A stretch of DNA of 64,000 nucleotides. It comes from Aldehydirespirator sp965116665 (lineage in GTDB: Bacteria > Actinomycetota > Acidimicrobiia > Acidimicrobiales > Aldehydirespiratoraceae). The notes under the pieces were generated by a model that ran no database searches, was not told the origin of the DNA, and saw nothing but the letters and a program-made list of their open reading frames with translations. Numbering within the stretch: position 1 is the stretch's first letter; every line of letters starts with the position of its first letter. A program made the translations under genes and the position numbers. Of the stretch, positions 34,775 to 43,294 are shown one piece after another. The DNA lies in contig OZ220709.1 of assembly GCA_965116665.1 (NCBI GenBank), positions 2,604,001 through 2,668,000 of the forward strand, read 5' to 3'.

Positions 34775-36031
34775 ATGGGCGAGCCCACGCCGGACCGGCG
34801 GCTCCTGGGAATCAACGGCGAGCGCCTGCTGCGGAGGTTGTGGGACCTGGCCGAGATAGGCCCGATCCCGGGGGGCGGCAACAACCGCCTGGCCCTCACC
34901 GACGCTGACAAGGAGGGGCGTGACCTGGTGGTCACCTGGATGCGCGACCTCGGCCTCGACGTGAGCATCGACTCGATCGGCAACGTCACCGCGGTCCAGC
35001 CCGATGCGGGCTCCGGACCGCCGGTGATGATGGGCTCGCACATCGACACCGTGGCGACCGGCGGCAAGTACGACGGCAACCTGGGCGTCCTGGCCGCGCT
35101 GGAGGTGATCGAGACCGCCATCGAGAGCGGCGTCGAGCTCGAGCGCCCGCTGGCCGCAGCCTTCTTCACCAACGAGGAGGGCTCACGATTCCCGCCCGAC
35201 ATGATGGGCAGCCTCTGCTACACCGGCGGGCTGACCGTCGAGGAGGCGATGTCCACCGCCGACGCCGACGGGGTGCTGGTGGGTGACGAACTGGACCGCA
35301 TCGGCTACCGGGGCCCGACGCCGTGCCCGGGCCCGGCTCCCTATGCGTTCGTGGAACTGCACATCGAGCAGGGGCCGGTGCTGGAGCGCGACGGTATGCG
35401 CATCGGCGCAGTGACCGGCGTGCAGGGCATCTCCTGGACGGAGATCAACATCACCGGCCAGTCCAACCACGCGGGCACCACCCCGATGAGCATGCGCCGC
35501 GACGCGGGCCTGGCCGCGGGCGAGCTGGTCGTGGCCGTGCGGCGCATCGCCTCCGACATGGGCGGCACGCAGGTGGGCACGGTGGGAGCGCTGAGGCTTC
35601 ACCCGGACCTGGTGAACGTGGTGGCCGCCCGGGCGCAGCTCATCGTCGACCTGCGCAACACCGACGACGACGACCTCCAGTCGGCCGAACGGCGCCTGCT
35701 CGCGGAGACCAAGCGGATAGCCGAGTGCGAGCAGGTCGAGATCGACACCAGGTGGGTGGCCCGATTCGAGCCGGTGGTGTTCGACCCCCGGGTGGTCGAG
35801 CTGGTCGAGTCGACCGCCTCGGCGCTGGGGCTGTCGGTGCGCCGGATGCCTTCAGGGGCGGGCCACGACGCCCAGATCCTGGCCGGTGTGTGCCCGGCCG
35901 GCATGGTGTTCGTACCCAGCGTGAAGGGCATCAGCCACAACCCGGCCGAGTTCACCGAGCCCGACGACCTGGTGGCCGGGGCCAACGTCCTGCTCAACAC
36001 CGTGGTCAGCCTGGCCACTGACGGGGTGTGA
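34775..36031 (+). CDS. M20-family N-carbamoyl-amino acid/allantoate-type amidohydrolase
   Basis: The 418-residue zinc enzyme has metal ligands in MMGSHIDTVATGGKYDGNLG near residue 87, NEEGSRFPPDMMGS near 130, ELHIEQGPVLE near 195 and the final His in ISHNPAEF near 395. A dimerisation domain with GQSNHAGTTPMSMRRDA sits between. This is the family of N-carbamoyl-beta-alanine, N-carbamoyl-L-amino acid and allantoate amidohydrolases, all of which release ammonia from ureido compounds. The exact substrate cannot be told. Confidence 0.88.
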   Translation: MGEPTPDRRLLGINGERLLRRLWDLAEIGPIPGGGNNRLALTDADKEGRDLVVTWMRDLGLDVSIDSIGNVTAVQPDAGSGPPVMMGSHIDTVATGGKYDGNLGVLAALEVIETAIESGVELERPLAAAFFTNEEGSRFPPDMMGSLCYTGGLTVEEAMSTADADGVLVGDELDRIGYRGPTPCPGPAPYAFVELHIEQGPVLERDGMRIGAVTGVQGISWTEINITGQSNHAGTTPMSMRRDAGLAAGELVVAVRRIASDMGGTQVGTVGALRLHPDLVNVVAARAQLIVDLRNTDDDDLQSAERRLLAETKRIAECEQVEIDTRWVARFEPVVFDPRVVELVESTASALGLSVRRMPSGAGHDAQILAGVCPAGMVFVPSVKGISHNPAEFTEPDDLVAGANVLLNTVVSLATDGV

Positions 36032-36044
36032 GGCGGGCGCGCCT

Positions 36045-37154
36045 ATGACCATGCGGGCCACGTTCACGGGCTGGGGCAAATGCGTGCCCCCGGTGAAGCT
36101 CACCAACGCGGATCTGGAGCAGTTGGTCGACACCGACAACGACTGGATCATCGAGCGCACCGGCATTGAGGAGCGGGGCATCTCCCATGTGGAGACCACC
36201 GACCTGGCCGAGGTGGCCGCGCTGCGGGCCCTGGCTGGGGCCGGCCTGGAGCCCACCGACATCGACATGCTGATCCTGGCCACGGTCACGCCCGAGATCA
36301 CCTGCCCGAGCAACGCCTGCGTGCTCCAGGAGCGCCTGGGGGCGGTCAACTCGGCCGCCTTCGACCTGAACGCGGCCTGCAGCGGCTGGATCTACGGCAC
36401 GGCCACCGCGTCGTCGATGATCACCGGCGGCATGGCCGAGCGGGTGCTGCTGGTCGGGGCCGAGAAGCTCCACTGGGTGATGGACTACTGGGACCGGGCC
36501 ACGTGCATCCTTTTCGGCGACGGCGCGGGCGCCGCGGTTCTGGAGACGTCCACCGATGGCGACGGGGTGCTGGCCGCCGACCTGGGCGCAGACGGCGTGT
36601 CCGGCCGCACGATGGTGTTCCCCACGCTGGGCACCCGCGGCCGGCTGAGTTCAGTCAGGGACCCCTTCCTGCATCGCCTGCACTTCGACGGCCGGGCCGT
36701 GTTCAAGATCGCGGTGCAGGGCATCGAGAGGTCGGTGCGGCGGGCGGTGGACCGGGCCGGGCTCACTCTCGCTGATGTGGACGCGGTGATACCGCACCAG
36801 GCCAACGAGCGGATCATCACCGCCGCCGGCCGCCGCCTGGGCATCGACCCGGCCCGCGTGATGTTGAACATCGCCACCCACGGAAACTCCGCAGCCGCGT
36901 CGGTGCCGATGGCCCTGACCGACGCCTTGGACAGCGGGCTGATCCAGCCGGGCTCGGTGGTGGTGCAGACCGCCTTCGGCGGGGGCGTGACCTGGGGGTC
37001 CACGGTGACTCGCTGGGGTGAGCGGACCGAGCCGCTCGGCCGCTGCGATGTGGAGTTGCCGGACTGCGATGAGACGGTCTTCGACCTGCTGGCGCCGAAC
37101 CGGGACTTCTACGCTCCCTTGCACGCTGACGCAGCCGGCAGCCCGGCATCCTGA
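36045..37154 (+). CDS. Beta-ketoacyl-ACP synthase III family protein (FabH-like)
   Basis: The 369-residue thiolase-fold enzyme has Cys112 in DLNAACSGWIYG, His251 in VIPHQANERI and Asn281 in ATHGNSAAAS, the spacing of E. coli FabH, and ends with the family GGG (TAFGGGVTWGS). It also has a 40-residue C-terminal extension. Genuine fabH is normally near acpP or fabD, so a secondary role in acyl chain initiation or a natural product cannot be excluded. Starts 13 bases after the M20 gene. Confidence 0.85.
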   Translation: MTMRATFTGWGKCVPPVKLTNADLEQLVDTDNDWIIERTGIEERGISHVETTDLAEVAALRALAGAGLEPTDIDMLILATVTPEITCPSNACVLQERLGAVNSAAFDLNAACSGWIYGTATASSMITGGMAERVLLVGAEKLHWVMDYWDRATCILFGDGAGAAVLETSTDGDGVLAADLGADGVSGRTMVFPTLGTRGRLSSVRDPFLHRLHFDGRAVFKIAVQGIERSVRRAVDRAGLTLADVDAVIPHQANERIITAAGRRLGIDPARVMLNIATHGNSAAASVPMALTDALDSGLIQPGSVVVQTAFGGGVTWGSTVTRWGERTEPLGRCDVELPDCDETVFDLLAPNRDFYAPLHADAAGSPAS

Positions 37155-37259
37155 GCGGCGTCACAACCCCACCGCTCCGGTCCGTACAGCGCCTCCCAGC
37201 ACTTCGCTTCCCGCAAAATCCCGGCTGTTATCGAGACTCGCGCCTAGTGCTGCCTGGTG

Positions 37260-37309
37260 CTAATGTCGCGGGCTGTTGGCCCGTGCCTCGAGACCAGGGA
37301 GAACTGCGC
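37260..37309 (+). promoter_or_regulatory. Promoter and leader of amt
   Basis: TGCTAATGT near 37257-37265 is an extended -10 candidate, with GGGAGA about eight bases before the amt ATG. The upstream sequence from 37155 has no clear GlnR-type operator that I can recognise. Confidence 0.3.
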
Positions 37310-38701
37310 ATGACCTTGATTCGACAGCGTGGTCCGAGAGCAACCGGAATCGCGTTGCTTGCGACCGCGCTCCTAGTCGCTCTGCCGGCCGTCGCACTGG
37401 CCGACGAGGGGGGAGGTGGGTCAGCGGGCCTGCCGCGCGAGGAGTTGCAGTTCATCCTCAACACCTTCGCGTTCCTGATCTGGGGCGCGCTGGTGATGTG
37501 GATGTGCGCGGGCTTCACGATGCTGGAGTCGGGCGCGGTCCGCACCAAGAACGCCTCGATGATCTGCCTGAAGAACATCGGCATCTACTCGATCGCCGGC
37601 CTGGCCTACTACTTCATCGGCTACAACCTGATGTACGTCGATGTGGGGAGCGTCATCGGCTCGTTCCAGTTCCTCTACGCGCCCTCCGACGCCGAGATCG
37701 GCCTGCTCGACGGCGCCGCCGAGAACCTCGCCGAGGTCGTGGGCAACGGCTACTCGGTCATGTCGGACTGGTTCTTCCAGATGGTCTTCGTCGCCACCGC
37801 GGCGTCGATCGTCTCGGGCGCCATCGCCGAGCGGATCAAGATGTGGGCGTTCTTCGCGTTCACGCTGATCCTGACCGCCTTCATCTACCCGATCGTGGGC
37901 TCCTGGTTCTGGGGCGGCGGCTGGCTGGCCGAGCAGGAATTCGTCGACTTCGCCGGATCGACCATCGTTCACAGCACCGGAGGCTGGGCCGCGCTGGCCG
38001 GCCTGATCATCATCGGGCCCCGGCTCGGCAAGTACCGCAAGGACGGGACGGTGAAGGCCACGCCCCCGTCCAACGTGCTGCTGGTGACGCTGGGCGTGCT
38101 CATCCTGTGGCTCGGATGGTTCGGCTTCAACGGCGGCTCCCAGCTGGCTCTGGGGAGCGCGGCCGACGCGATCGCGATGAGCAACGTGCTCGTCAACACC
38201 AACCTGGCCGCCGCGGCCGGGGTGGTGGCCGCGCTGGCCGTGTCCCGTCCCATCTTCGGCCGGATGGACCTGTTCGCGGGCCTCAACGGGGCCCTCGCCG
38301 GACTGGTCTCCATCACGGCTGCTCCCGACCTCACCGAGCACTGGTGGTCGGTGATCATCGGAGCCATCGGCGGCGTCATCTGCACCCTGGCCATCAGCGG
38401 CCTGGAGAAGATCAGGATCGACGACGTGGTCGGCGCCATCCCCGCCCACCTCGTGTGCGGTATCTGGGGAACCCTGGCGGCCTGCATCGCCGGCGGCGCC
38501 AAGTTCCACGTCCAGCTCATCGGGATCGTGGCCATCGGCGCGTTCGTGTTCATCACGTCGCTGATCGTGTGGAAGCTCCTCGACATGGCCATGGGACTGC
38601 GGGTGTCCGCCGAGGCCGAGCGGCTCGGCCAGGACACTGCCGAGCTGGGTATCGAGACCTATCCCGAGTTCGTCCTCATGCCCGAGGAGTTCGACGACTG
38701 A
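37310..38701 (+). CDS. amt: Ammonium transporter, Amt/Rh family
   Basis: Amt channels conduct ammonia or ammonium across the cytoplasmic membrane. The 463-residue product has a signal-like N-terminal helix ending in ALADEGGG, then about eleven membrane helices. Conserved segments are CAGFTMLESGAVRTKN near residue 65, DFAGSTIVHSTGGWAALAGL near 215 and LGWFGFNGGSQLAL near 270. ATG at 37310 follows a GGGAGA site. No glnK/PII gene follows, unlike many amt operons; an ERG24-like gene does. Confidence 0.95.
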   Translation: MTLIRQRGPRATGIALLATALLVALPAVALADEGGGGSAGLPREELQFILNTFAFLIWGALVMWMCAGFTMLESGAVRTKNASMICLKNIGIYSIAGLAYYFIGYNLMYVDVGSVIGSFQFLYAPSDAEIGLLDGAAENLAEVVGNGYSVMSDWFFQMVFVATAASIVSGAIAERIKMWAFFAFTLILTAFIYPIVGSWFWGGGWLAEQEFVDFAGSTIVHSTGGWAALAGLIIIGPRLGKYRKDGTVKATPPSNVLLVTLGVLILWLGWFGFNGGSQLALGSAADAIAMSNVLVNTNLAAAAGVVAALAVSRPIFGRMDLFAGLNGALAGLVSITAAPDLTEHWWSVIIGAIGGVICTLAISGLEKIRIDDVVGAIPAHLVCGIWGTLAACIAGGAKFHVQLIGIVAIGAFVFITSLIVWKLLDMAMGLRVSAEAERLGQDTAELGIETYPEFVLMPEEFDD

Positions 38702-38743
38702 GGACATCTCTCAGCGCTGGACTAAAGGAAGGGGTATTCCGCT

Positions 38744-39877
38744 GTGTTTGAAGCACTCGGCATCGAGCACCTCACAGACCTGACCACCGGCGAGGCGGTG
38801 GCGGCGTTCTTCACGCCGCTGATCATCTTCGCGGTGTTCTTCGTGCTCCAGATCGTCCTGCCCGCGAGGCGGGTCACGGGCTACGTGAAGGACCGGGAGA
38901 CGGGCGAGCCCCGCAGCTACCGGCTCAACGGCCTGCTGGTGTTCGTGATCGTGGAGCTGGCGTGGGCCTTCGAGGTCTTCGGCCTGCCCCGCGACTGGTT
39001 CTACCGGTCGTCGCTGTGGGCGATCGTCGGGGGCACGGTGTTCTGCACGATCTTCGCGGTGTGGTCGGTGTTCAGCCAGCCCCCCGGCGAGATCACCAAC
39101 CCGTGGCTGGCGCTGTGGGAGGGCCGGTCCCAGGAGCTCCAGCTGTTCGGCGGCCGCATCGACATCAAGATGTGGTGGTACGTGGTGGGCGGCACGATGC
39201 TGTCTCTCAACGCCCTGTCCGGGGCGGCGTGGCACCACAACAACGTCGAGGACCCGAACCCGGGCGTCTACCTGTACGCGGCCTTCTGGACGTTCTACGT
39301 GTTCGACTACTTCATCTGGGAGCGGGTCCAGCTCTACACCTTCGACCTGATCCACGAGCACATCGGCTTCAAGCTGTGGTGGGGCGGCCTGGTGGCCTAC
39401 GGGTGGCTGTTCATCCTGCCGCTGTGGGGCATGGCCCCTCACTCCGACCCCGGGTACTCGACAGCGCTCACGTACTTCTGGCTCATCGGGGCGTGCGTGC
39501 TGTTCCTGGGCGGCTGGACCATCGGACGGGGCGCAAACCTCCAGAAGTACACCTTCAAGCGGTGGCCGGACCGCAAGTTCCTCTGGGTCGAGCCGGAGTA
39601 CATCGAAGCCGGCGAGCGCAAGATCCTGTGCAGCGGATGGTGGCGCCCGGCCCGCCACTTCAACTACCTGGGCGAGGGGATCCTGGCCATCTCGTTCGCG
39701 CTGGTGTTCGGCCACCCCGGCAACCTGTGGGCCTGGACCTACTCCATCTTCGTGGTCAGCTTCTTCACCGTCCGCCAGCGCTTCGACGAGCGGGAGTGCG
39801 AGCAGAAGTACGGTCCCGAGAAGTGGGCCGAGTACAAGGCCCGGGTCAAGTACCGGATCTTCCCCGGCATCTACTGA
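38744..39877 (+). CDS. ERG4/ERG24 (sterol reductase)-family membrane protein
   Basis: The 377-residue protein has eight to ten membrane helices. Its C-terminus is diagnostic: SGWWRPARHFNYLGEG near residue 292, DERECEQKYG near 350 and YRIFPGIY at the end, close to the NADPH-binding end of delta14- and delta7-sterol reductases. The mid-section FDLIHEHIGFKLWWGGLVAY and the early YRLNGLLVFV also fit ERG24. The eukaryotic family reduces sterol double bonds. No squalene cyclase or other sterol gene is here, so the substrate may be another polycyclic or unsaturated lipid. GTG start with a strong AAAGGAAGGGG site. Confidence 0.65.
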   Translation: MFEALGIEHLTDLTTGEAVAAFFTPLIIFAVFFVLQIVLPARRVTGYVKDRETGEPRSYRLNGLLVFVIVELAWAFEVFGLPRDWFYRSSLWAIVGGTVFCTIFAVWSVFSQPPGEITNPWLALWEGRSQELQLFGGRIDIKMWWYVVGGTMLSLNALSGAAWHHNNVEDPNPGVYLYAAFWTFYVFDYFIWERVQLYTFDLIHEHIGFKLWWGGLVAYGWLFILPLWGMAPHSDPGYSTALTYFWLIGACVLFLGGWTIGRGANLQKYTFKRWPDRKFLWVEPEYIEAGERKILCSGWWRPARHFNYLGEGILAISFALVFGHPGNLWAWTYSIFVVSFFTVRQRFDERECEQKYGPEKWAEYKARVKYRIFPGIY

Positions 39878-39957
39878 TCGCGCGACCCGGCGGCGATGAC
39901 CGAGCCCTGGTCGGCTGATGTTCTCGCGCTGGACGAGGCGAGGGCCGCCCGGCGGAG

Positions 39958-40032
39958 TGGAGGTGAGGGGATTCGAACCCCTGGCCTCCTCGATGCGACC
40001 GAGGCGCTCTAGCCAGACTGAGCTACACCCCC
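39958..40032 (-). tRNA. tRNA-Ala (anticodon CGC)
   Basis: The 75-base cloverleaf has acceptor GGGGGTG with CACCTCC, including the G3-U70 pair that identifies alanine tRNAs. The anticodon stem is CCTCG/CGAGG with loop GTCGCAT (anticodon CGC), T arm AGGGG-TTCGAAT-CCCCT, and discriminator A. CCA is not encoded. Confidence 0.96.
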
Positions 40033-40045
40033 GCGGGAGGGGGCG

Positions 40046-40051
40046 AGTTTA
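40046..40051 (-). promoter_or_regulatory. -10 box of tRNA-Ala
   Basis: TAAACT on the minus strand is 13 bases before the tRNA 5' end. Confidence 0.4.
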
Positions 40052-40092
40052 GCGGCGCCTCCTCCCGCACCGGACGACCTCACCGGCCAACG

Positions 40093-40129
40093 TAGGCTGC
40101 TCGCTGTGCTGGGGGCGAAGCTGACATGA
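40093..40129 (+). promoter_or_regulatory. Leaderless promoter and seven-codon leader ORF before the pyruvyl transferase
   Basis: TAGGCT (40093-40098) is seven bases before a GTG that opens a seven-codon frame encoding LGAKLT after the start. Its TGA overlaps the ATG of the next gene (ATGA, 40126-40129). The geometry suggests a leaderless mini-ORF that couples ribosomes to the downstream gene. Confidence 0.35.
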
Positions 40130-41208
40130 CTCGACGGATCGCGCTGGCCGGCTGGTTCGGCTCCGACAACCTCGGCGACGAGTTGATCCTGAAGTCGCTG
40201 ATCCAGTCGCTCAGAGCCCGGGGTGCCGAACCGGTCGTCATCAGCATCGACTCCGGCCGCACCCGGCGTGACCACGCCGTGACCGCGGTCACCCATCGCA
40301 ACCCCGGCCAGTCGCCGACCTTGCGGCAAACCCTCAGCGACGTCGACGGGATGGCCGTCGCCGGCGGGATCATCCAATCCGAGACCTCTCCGTGGAACAT
40401 CCCGTTCCACACATCCCGCCTGAGGGCCGGCGCCCGAACCGGCTGCGCCATGGCCGCGGTGGGCATGGGGGTCGGGCACGTGCACGGGCCGATCGGTCGC
40501 AGCCTCAGCCGCAGCTCGCTGGGGCGGTTCGACCGCATCGTGGTGCGTGACACCGAATCGGCCCGGCGACTCCACCATTGGGGGCTCGACAACGCCGTCG
40601 TGGGCACCGACCCCGCGGTCGCGCTGGAAGCGCCGCCCGTGGACCCCGACGACACGATGTGCGTGATCCTGCGGCCGCCCAATCGCCGGGGACCCCGAAC
40701 CGCCGCGGGCAAGGCCAGGAAGGCCGGGCAGGCGACCGCACTCGACGGCATCGCCCGAGCAATCGACGAGGCCGCCGCCGCGACCGGCCTCACCCCCCGC
40801 TTCGTCGCCTTCCAGGCCAGCCGCGACGGTCCCCTGCACGACCAGGTGGCCGGTCGCCTCAGTGCGAGCCCGGAAGTGGTAGCCCCGACGCTGGACACCG
40901 TGTTCGCTGAGGTGGCCCGCAGCCGGTTAGTGGTAACCATGCGCTATCACGGTGCGATCGTTGCGCTATTGCACGACCGCCCGGCCGTCATGGTCGACTC
41001 CTCCCCGAAGATGGCCGCTCTCGCCGCCGAGGGCGAGGGGTGGGCGCCGCGCCTGGGCCTGGCCCACTTCGGGGGTAGCCGGCTCGCGTCCGCGGCGACG
41101 GAGGCCCTCGGAGCCCACACCCGTAGGGCTGAAGCACGCGGAGCGCTCACCGAACGCCTCGCCGTCAACGACGTCGCACTCGATGCCTTGGCCGGCGATG
41201 TCCAGTAG
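40126..41208 (+). CDS. Polysaccharide pyruvyl transferase family protein (CsaB-like)
   Basis: The 360-residue GT-B-like enzyme begins ALAGWFGSDNLGDELILKSL, the CsaB/WcaK hallmark, and has VVTMRYHGAIVALLHDRPAV near residue 270. CsaB-type enzymes add pyruvate ketals to wall polysaccharides, often anchoring SLH-domain proteins. It lies with a flippase-like protein and a UDP-GlcNAc 2-epimerase, so a surface glycan role is likely. The ATG overlaps a short leader ORF. Confidence 0.82.
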   Translation: MTRRIALAGWFGSDNLGDELILKSLIQSLRARGAEPVVISIDSGRTRRDHAVTAVTHRNPGQSPTLRQTLSDVDGMAVAGGIIQSETSPWNIPFHTSRLRAGARTGCAMAAVGMGVGHVHGPIGRSLSRSSLGRFDRIVVRDTESARRLHHWGLDNAVVGTDPAVALEAPPVDPDDTMCVILRPPNRRGPRTAAGKARKAGQATALDGIARAIDEAAAATGLTPRFVAFQASRDGPLHDQVAGRLSASPEVVAPTLDTVFAEVARSRLVVTMRYHGAIVALLHDRPAVMVDSSPKMAALAAEGEGWAPRLGLAHFGGSRLASAATEALGAHTRRAEARGALTERLAVNDVALDALAGDVQ

Positions 41209-41240
41209 GCGGACCGCGGGGCGGCCCCACCGCTAGATCC

Positions 41241-42227
41241 ATGAGCCTGCCGCCCCACCAGCCCGACCACCCGGTGCCGGAGCCCGCCGACCCGCCGGCG
41301 TGGCGCCGCCGGTTGTCCCGAGCTGCCCGCATCGCTCGCCGGATTTACCTGGCCGCGCTGTGCGCCGCGATCGTCTGGCTTGCAGTCACGCACCGCGGCG
41401 CGACCGTCGAACAGTTCGAGGGAGCCCGCCTCGCGCTCATTGTCGCGGTTGCTGTGGCGAGTTTCGGGCTCATCGGGCTGGCATCGGCTCTGTGGCACTC
41501 CAGCCTGGTGATGCTCGGACATCCCGTGCCCCTCCGCGACACCGTCCTCGCTACGGCCCGTTCCCTGCCGGCGCGGTACGTGCCGCTCGGAGTGACTTAC
41601 GCAGCCAGCCGGATTGCCCTCCTCTCGACCAAGGGACCGCCCCTGGTCGCTCTCACCGCGACCGCGGGCCTGGAAATGATGGTCAGCACGTCGGTGGCAT
41701 TGGCAGTCGGTCTGGCCACCCTCGGCGCTACCGGCGTGTTGGGCATCGGGCCGGCCTGGATCGCGGCCGCGCTGGCCGCGGCCACGGTGGCCGTCGCGCC
41801 GTTGGCCGGGGGGCGGGCCGTGTCCCGCCTGCTCGGCCGTCTCGACGTGGGACTGGCCATCACTCGAAGGGGATACCTGCGGGTGCTTGCGTGGTCGGTG
41901 TCCTATTGGATATGGGCGGCCGCGACGTTCGCCCTCTATCTGAGGGCCTTCCCAGCCACCGACGCGGTGGGACCGTTGGAGGCGGCGGGAGCCTTCATGG
42001 TTGCCTGGGCCGTGGGCTTCCTAACCATCTTCGCTCCGCAGGGCATCGGCGTCGCCGAACTGGGCTTGGTGGCCCTGCTGGCCTCGGAGGACAGCGGCGG
42101 AATCGCCCTGGCGGCCGTATTCGCCGGATACCGGATCGTGCTGGCCTTCCGTGACGGCCTCGCTTCGGTAGCCGGAGAGATCATCGCCATCCGTCGAGCT
42201 CGGCGAGGATCTGCTCCGAAGGACTGA
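41241..42227 (+). CDS. Flippase-like membrane protein (UPF0104/lysylphosphatidylglycerol synthase TM domain)
   Basis: The 328-residue protein has seven or eight hydrophobic helices and the family segment FAPQGIGVAELGLVALLA near residue 265. It lacks the C-terminal catalytic aminoacyl-transfer domain of MprF, so it corresponds only to the membrane flippase-like part. Such proteins often accompany glycan or lipid-linked sugar genes. Its last 47 bases overlap the 3' end of the convergent 2-epimerase gene. Confidence 0.75.
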   Translation: MSLPPHQPDHPVPEPADPPAWRRRLSRAARIARRIYLAALCAAIVWLAVTHRGATVEQFEGARLALIVAVAVASFGLIGLASALWHSSLVMLGHPVPLRDTVLATARSLPARYVPLGVTYAASRIALLSTKGPPLVALTATAGLEMMVSTSVALAVGLATLGATGVLGIGPAWIAAALAAATVAVAPLAGGRAVSRLLGRLDVGLAITRRGYLRVLAWSVSYWIWAAATFALYLRAFPATDAVGPLEAAGAFMVAWAVGFLTIFAPQGIGVAELGLVALLASEDSGGIALAAVFAGYRIVLAFRDGLASVAGEIIAIRRARRGSAPKD

Positions 42228-43284
42228 ACTCGAGAGGGCGGGCACATCGCCGATAGCGCTGCGGATCCTTGAAGAAGTCGCCCACGATGGCCGGGTCGTA
42301 GTGGCTGAGGACCACATTCTCGCCCAACCCGTCAGGCCGGTCGGTCCGGTCACGCCACACCAGTGTGGGCACTCCCAGCAGGGCGCACTCCTCCTGGACG
42401 GATCCCCCGTCGGTGATCACGAAGGGTGCCGCCGCCAAGTTGGCGAGGAACTCCCGGTAGCCCAGCAGCGGCACGAGCTCGACGCCCGCATCCACCAGCC
42501 TCGTGCGAACTCGACCAGCCAGGGTCTGCTCGGTCGGACCATGCACCACCCAGCGAACCGGCCCGTCCGCGACGAGGTCCGTCACCAGGTCGACGAGTCC
42601 GGATCGACGGGACCGGCGGTAGAGGTTCTCGACGCGGTGCATGGTCACCACCGCAGGCGAGCCGGGCTCAACCTCACCGTGATCGTGGACCTGCTCCAGA
42701 GATTCCCATTGAGTCCCGAGGGCGTCGCGTACCGCCTCCAGCACGGTGTTGGCGGACTGCTCGACGACACGGCCCTTGACCGCCGCGTTGCCCAAGTTGG
42801 ACGCGGCCCCAGGCCCGGGGGCGAACAGAACATCGGACATCCGGCCCGTCAACACCCGCACGATCTCCTCCGGAAAGGGGTGGAACCAGCGGAATGTTCG
42901 GAGGCCGGCCTCCACATGGGCGACATCCATGCCCGCCCGCTTGGCCAGCAGCGCGCCGAGCAAGGTGCTGGGGGTGTCGCCGTGAACGACACACACGCCA
43001 TCGCGCCCGCCGAACACCTCGATGCGGAGTCTCGACCGCGAGAAGAGGCGCCCTGCCAGTCCGAGCGACCAACGCAGGGCTTGAGCGACCGTGACGACGT
43101 CTCGGCCGGTGCCCATGCACAGGTCGGGCTCCCGCACCCCCAACTCACTGCGCAACGACGCGGCCAGTTCGGTGTGCTGGCCGGAGTCGATCAGGCGGTA
43201 GCCCACCCCGGCGGCATCCATGTGCCGCAGCAGCGGCGCCATCTTGATGTACTGCGCCTTGGTCCCGATGAAGACATGGATCAC
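42181..43284 (-). CDS. wecB: UDP-N-acetylglucosamine 2-epimerase (non-hydrolysing) family
   Basis: WecB interconverts UDP-GlcNAc and UDP-ManNAc. The 367-residue product starts HVFIGTKAQYIKMAPLLRHM and has HGDTPSTLLGALLAKRAGMD near residue 100, HVEAGLRTF near 122, and ITDGGSVQEECALLGVPTLV near 290. The usual PEExNR motif is FPEEIVR here, with Val in place of Asn, so activity or specificity could differ. It starts ten bases after the GlpR-like gene and ends inside the convergent flippase-like gene. Confidence 0.85.
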   Translation of the reverse strand: MIHVFIGTKAQYIKMAPLLRHMDAAGVGYRLIDSGQHTELAASLRSELGVREPDLCMGTGRDVVTVAQALRWSLGLAGRLFSRSRLRIEVFGGRDGVCVVHGDTPSTLLGALLAKRAGMDVAHVEAGLRTFRWFHPFPEEIVRVLTGRMSDVLFAPGPGAASNLGNAAVKGRVVEQSANTVLEAVRDALGTQWESLEQVHDHGEVEPGSPAVVTMHRVENLYRRSRRSGLVDLVTDLVADGPVRWVVHGPTEQTLAGRVRTRLVDAGVELVPLLGYREFLANLAAAPFVITDGGSVQEECALLGVPTLVWRDRTDRPDGLGENVVLSHYDPAIVGDFFKDPQRYRRCARPLEFSPSEQILAELDGWR

Positions 43285-43294
43285 CGGGTCGGCT

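Noticed and set aside
33389..35041. A 550-codon frame that would extend ridA upstream
   Set aside because: The upstream part is antisense to the hydrolase and M20 genes; ridA starts at 33790 behind a -10 box.
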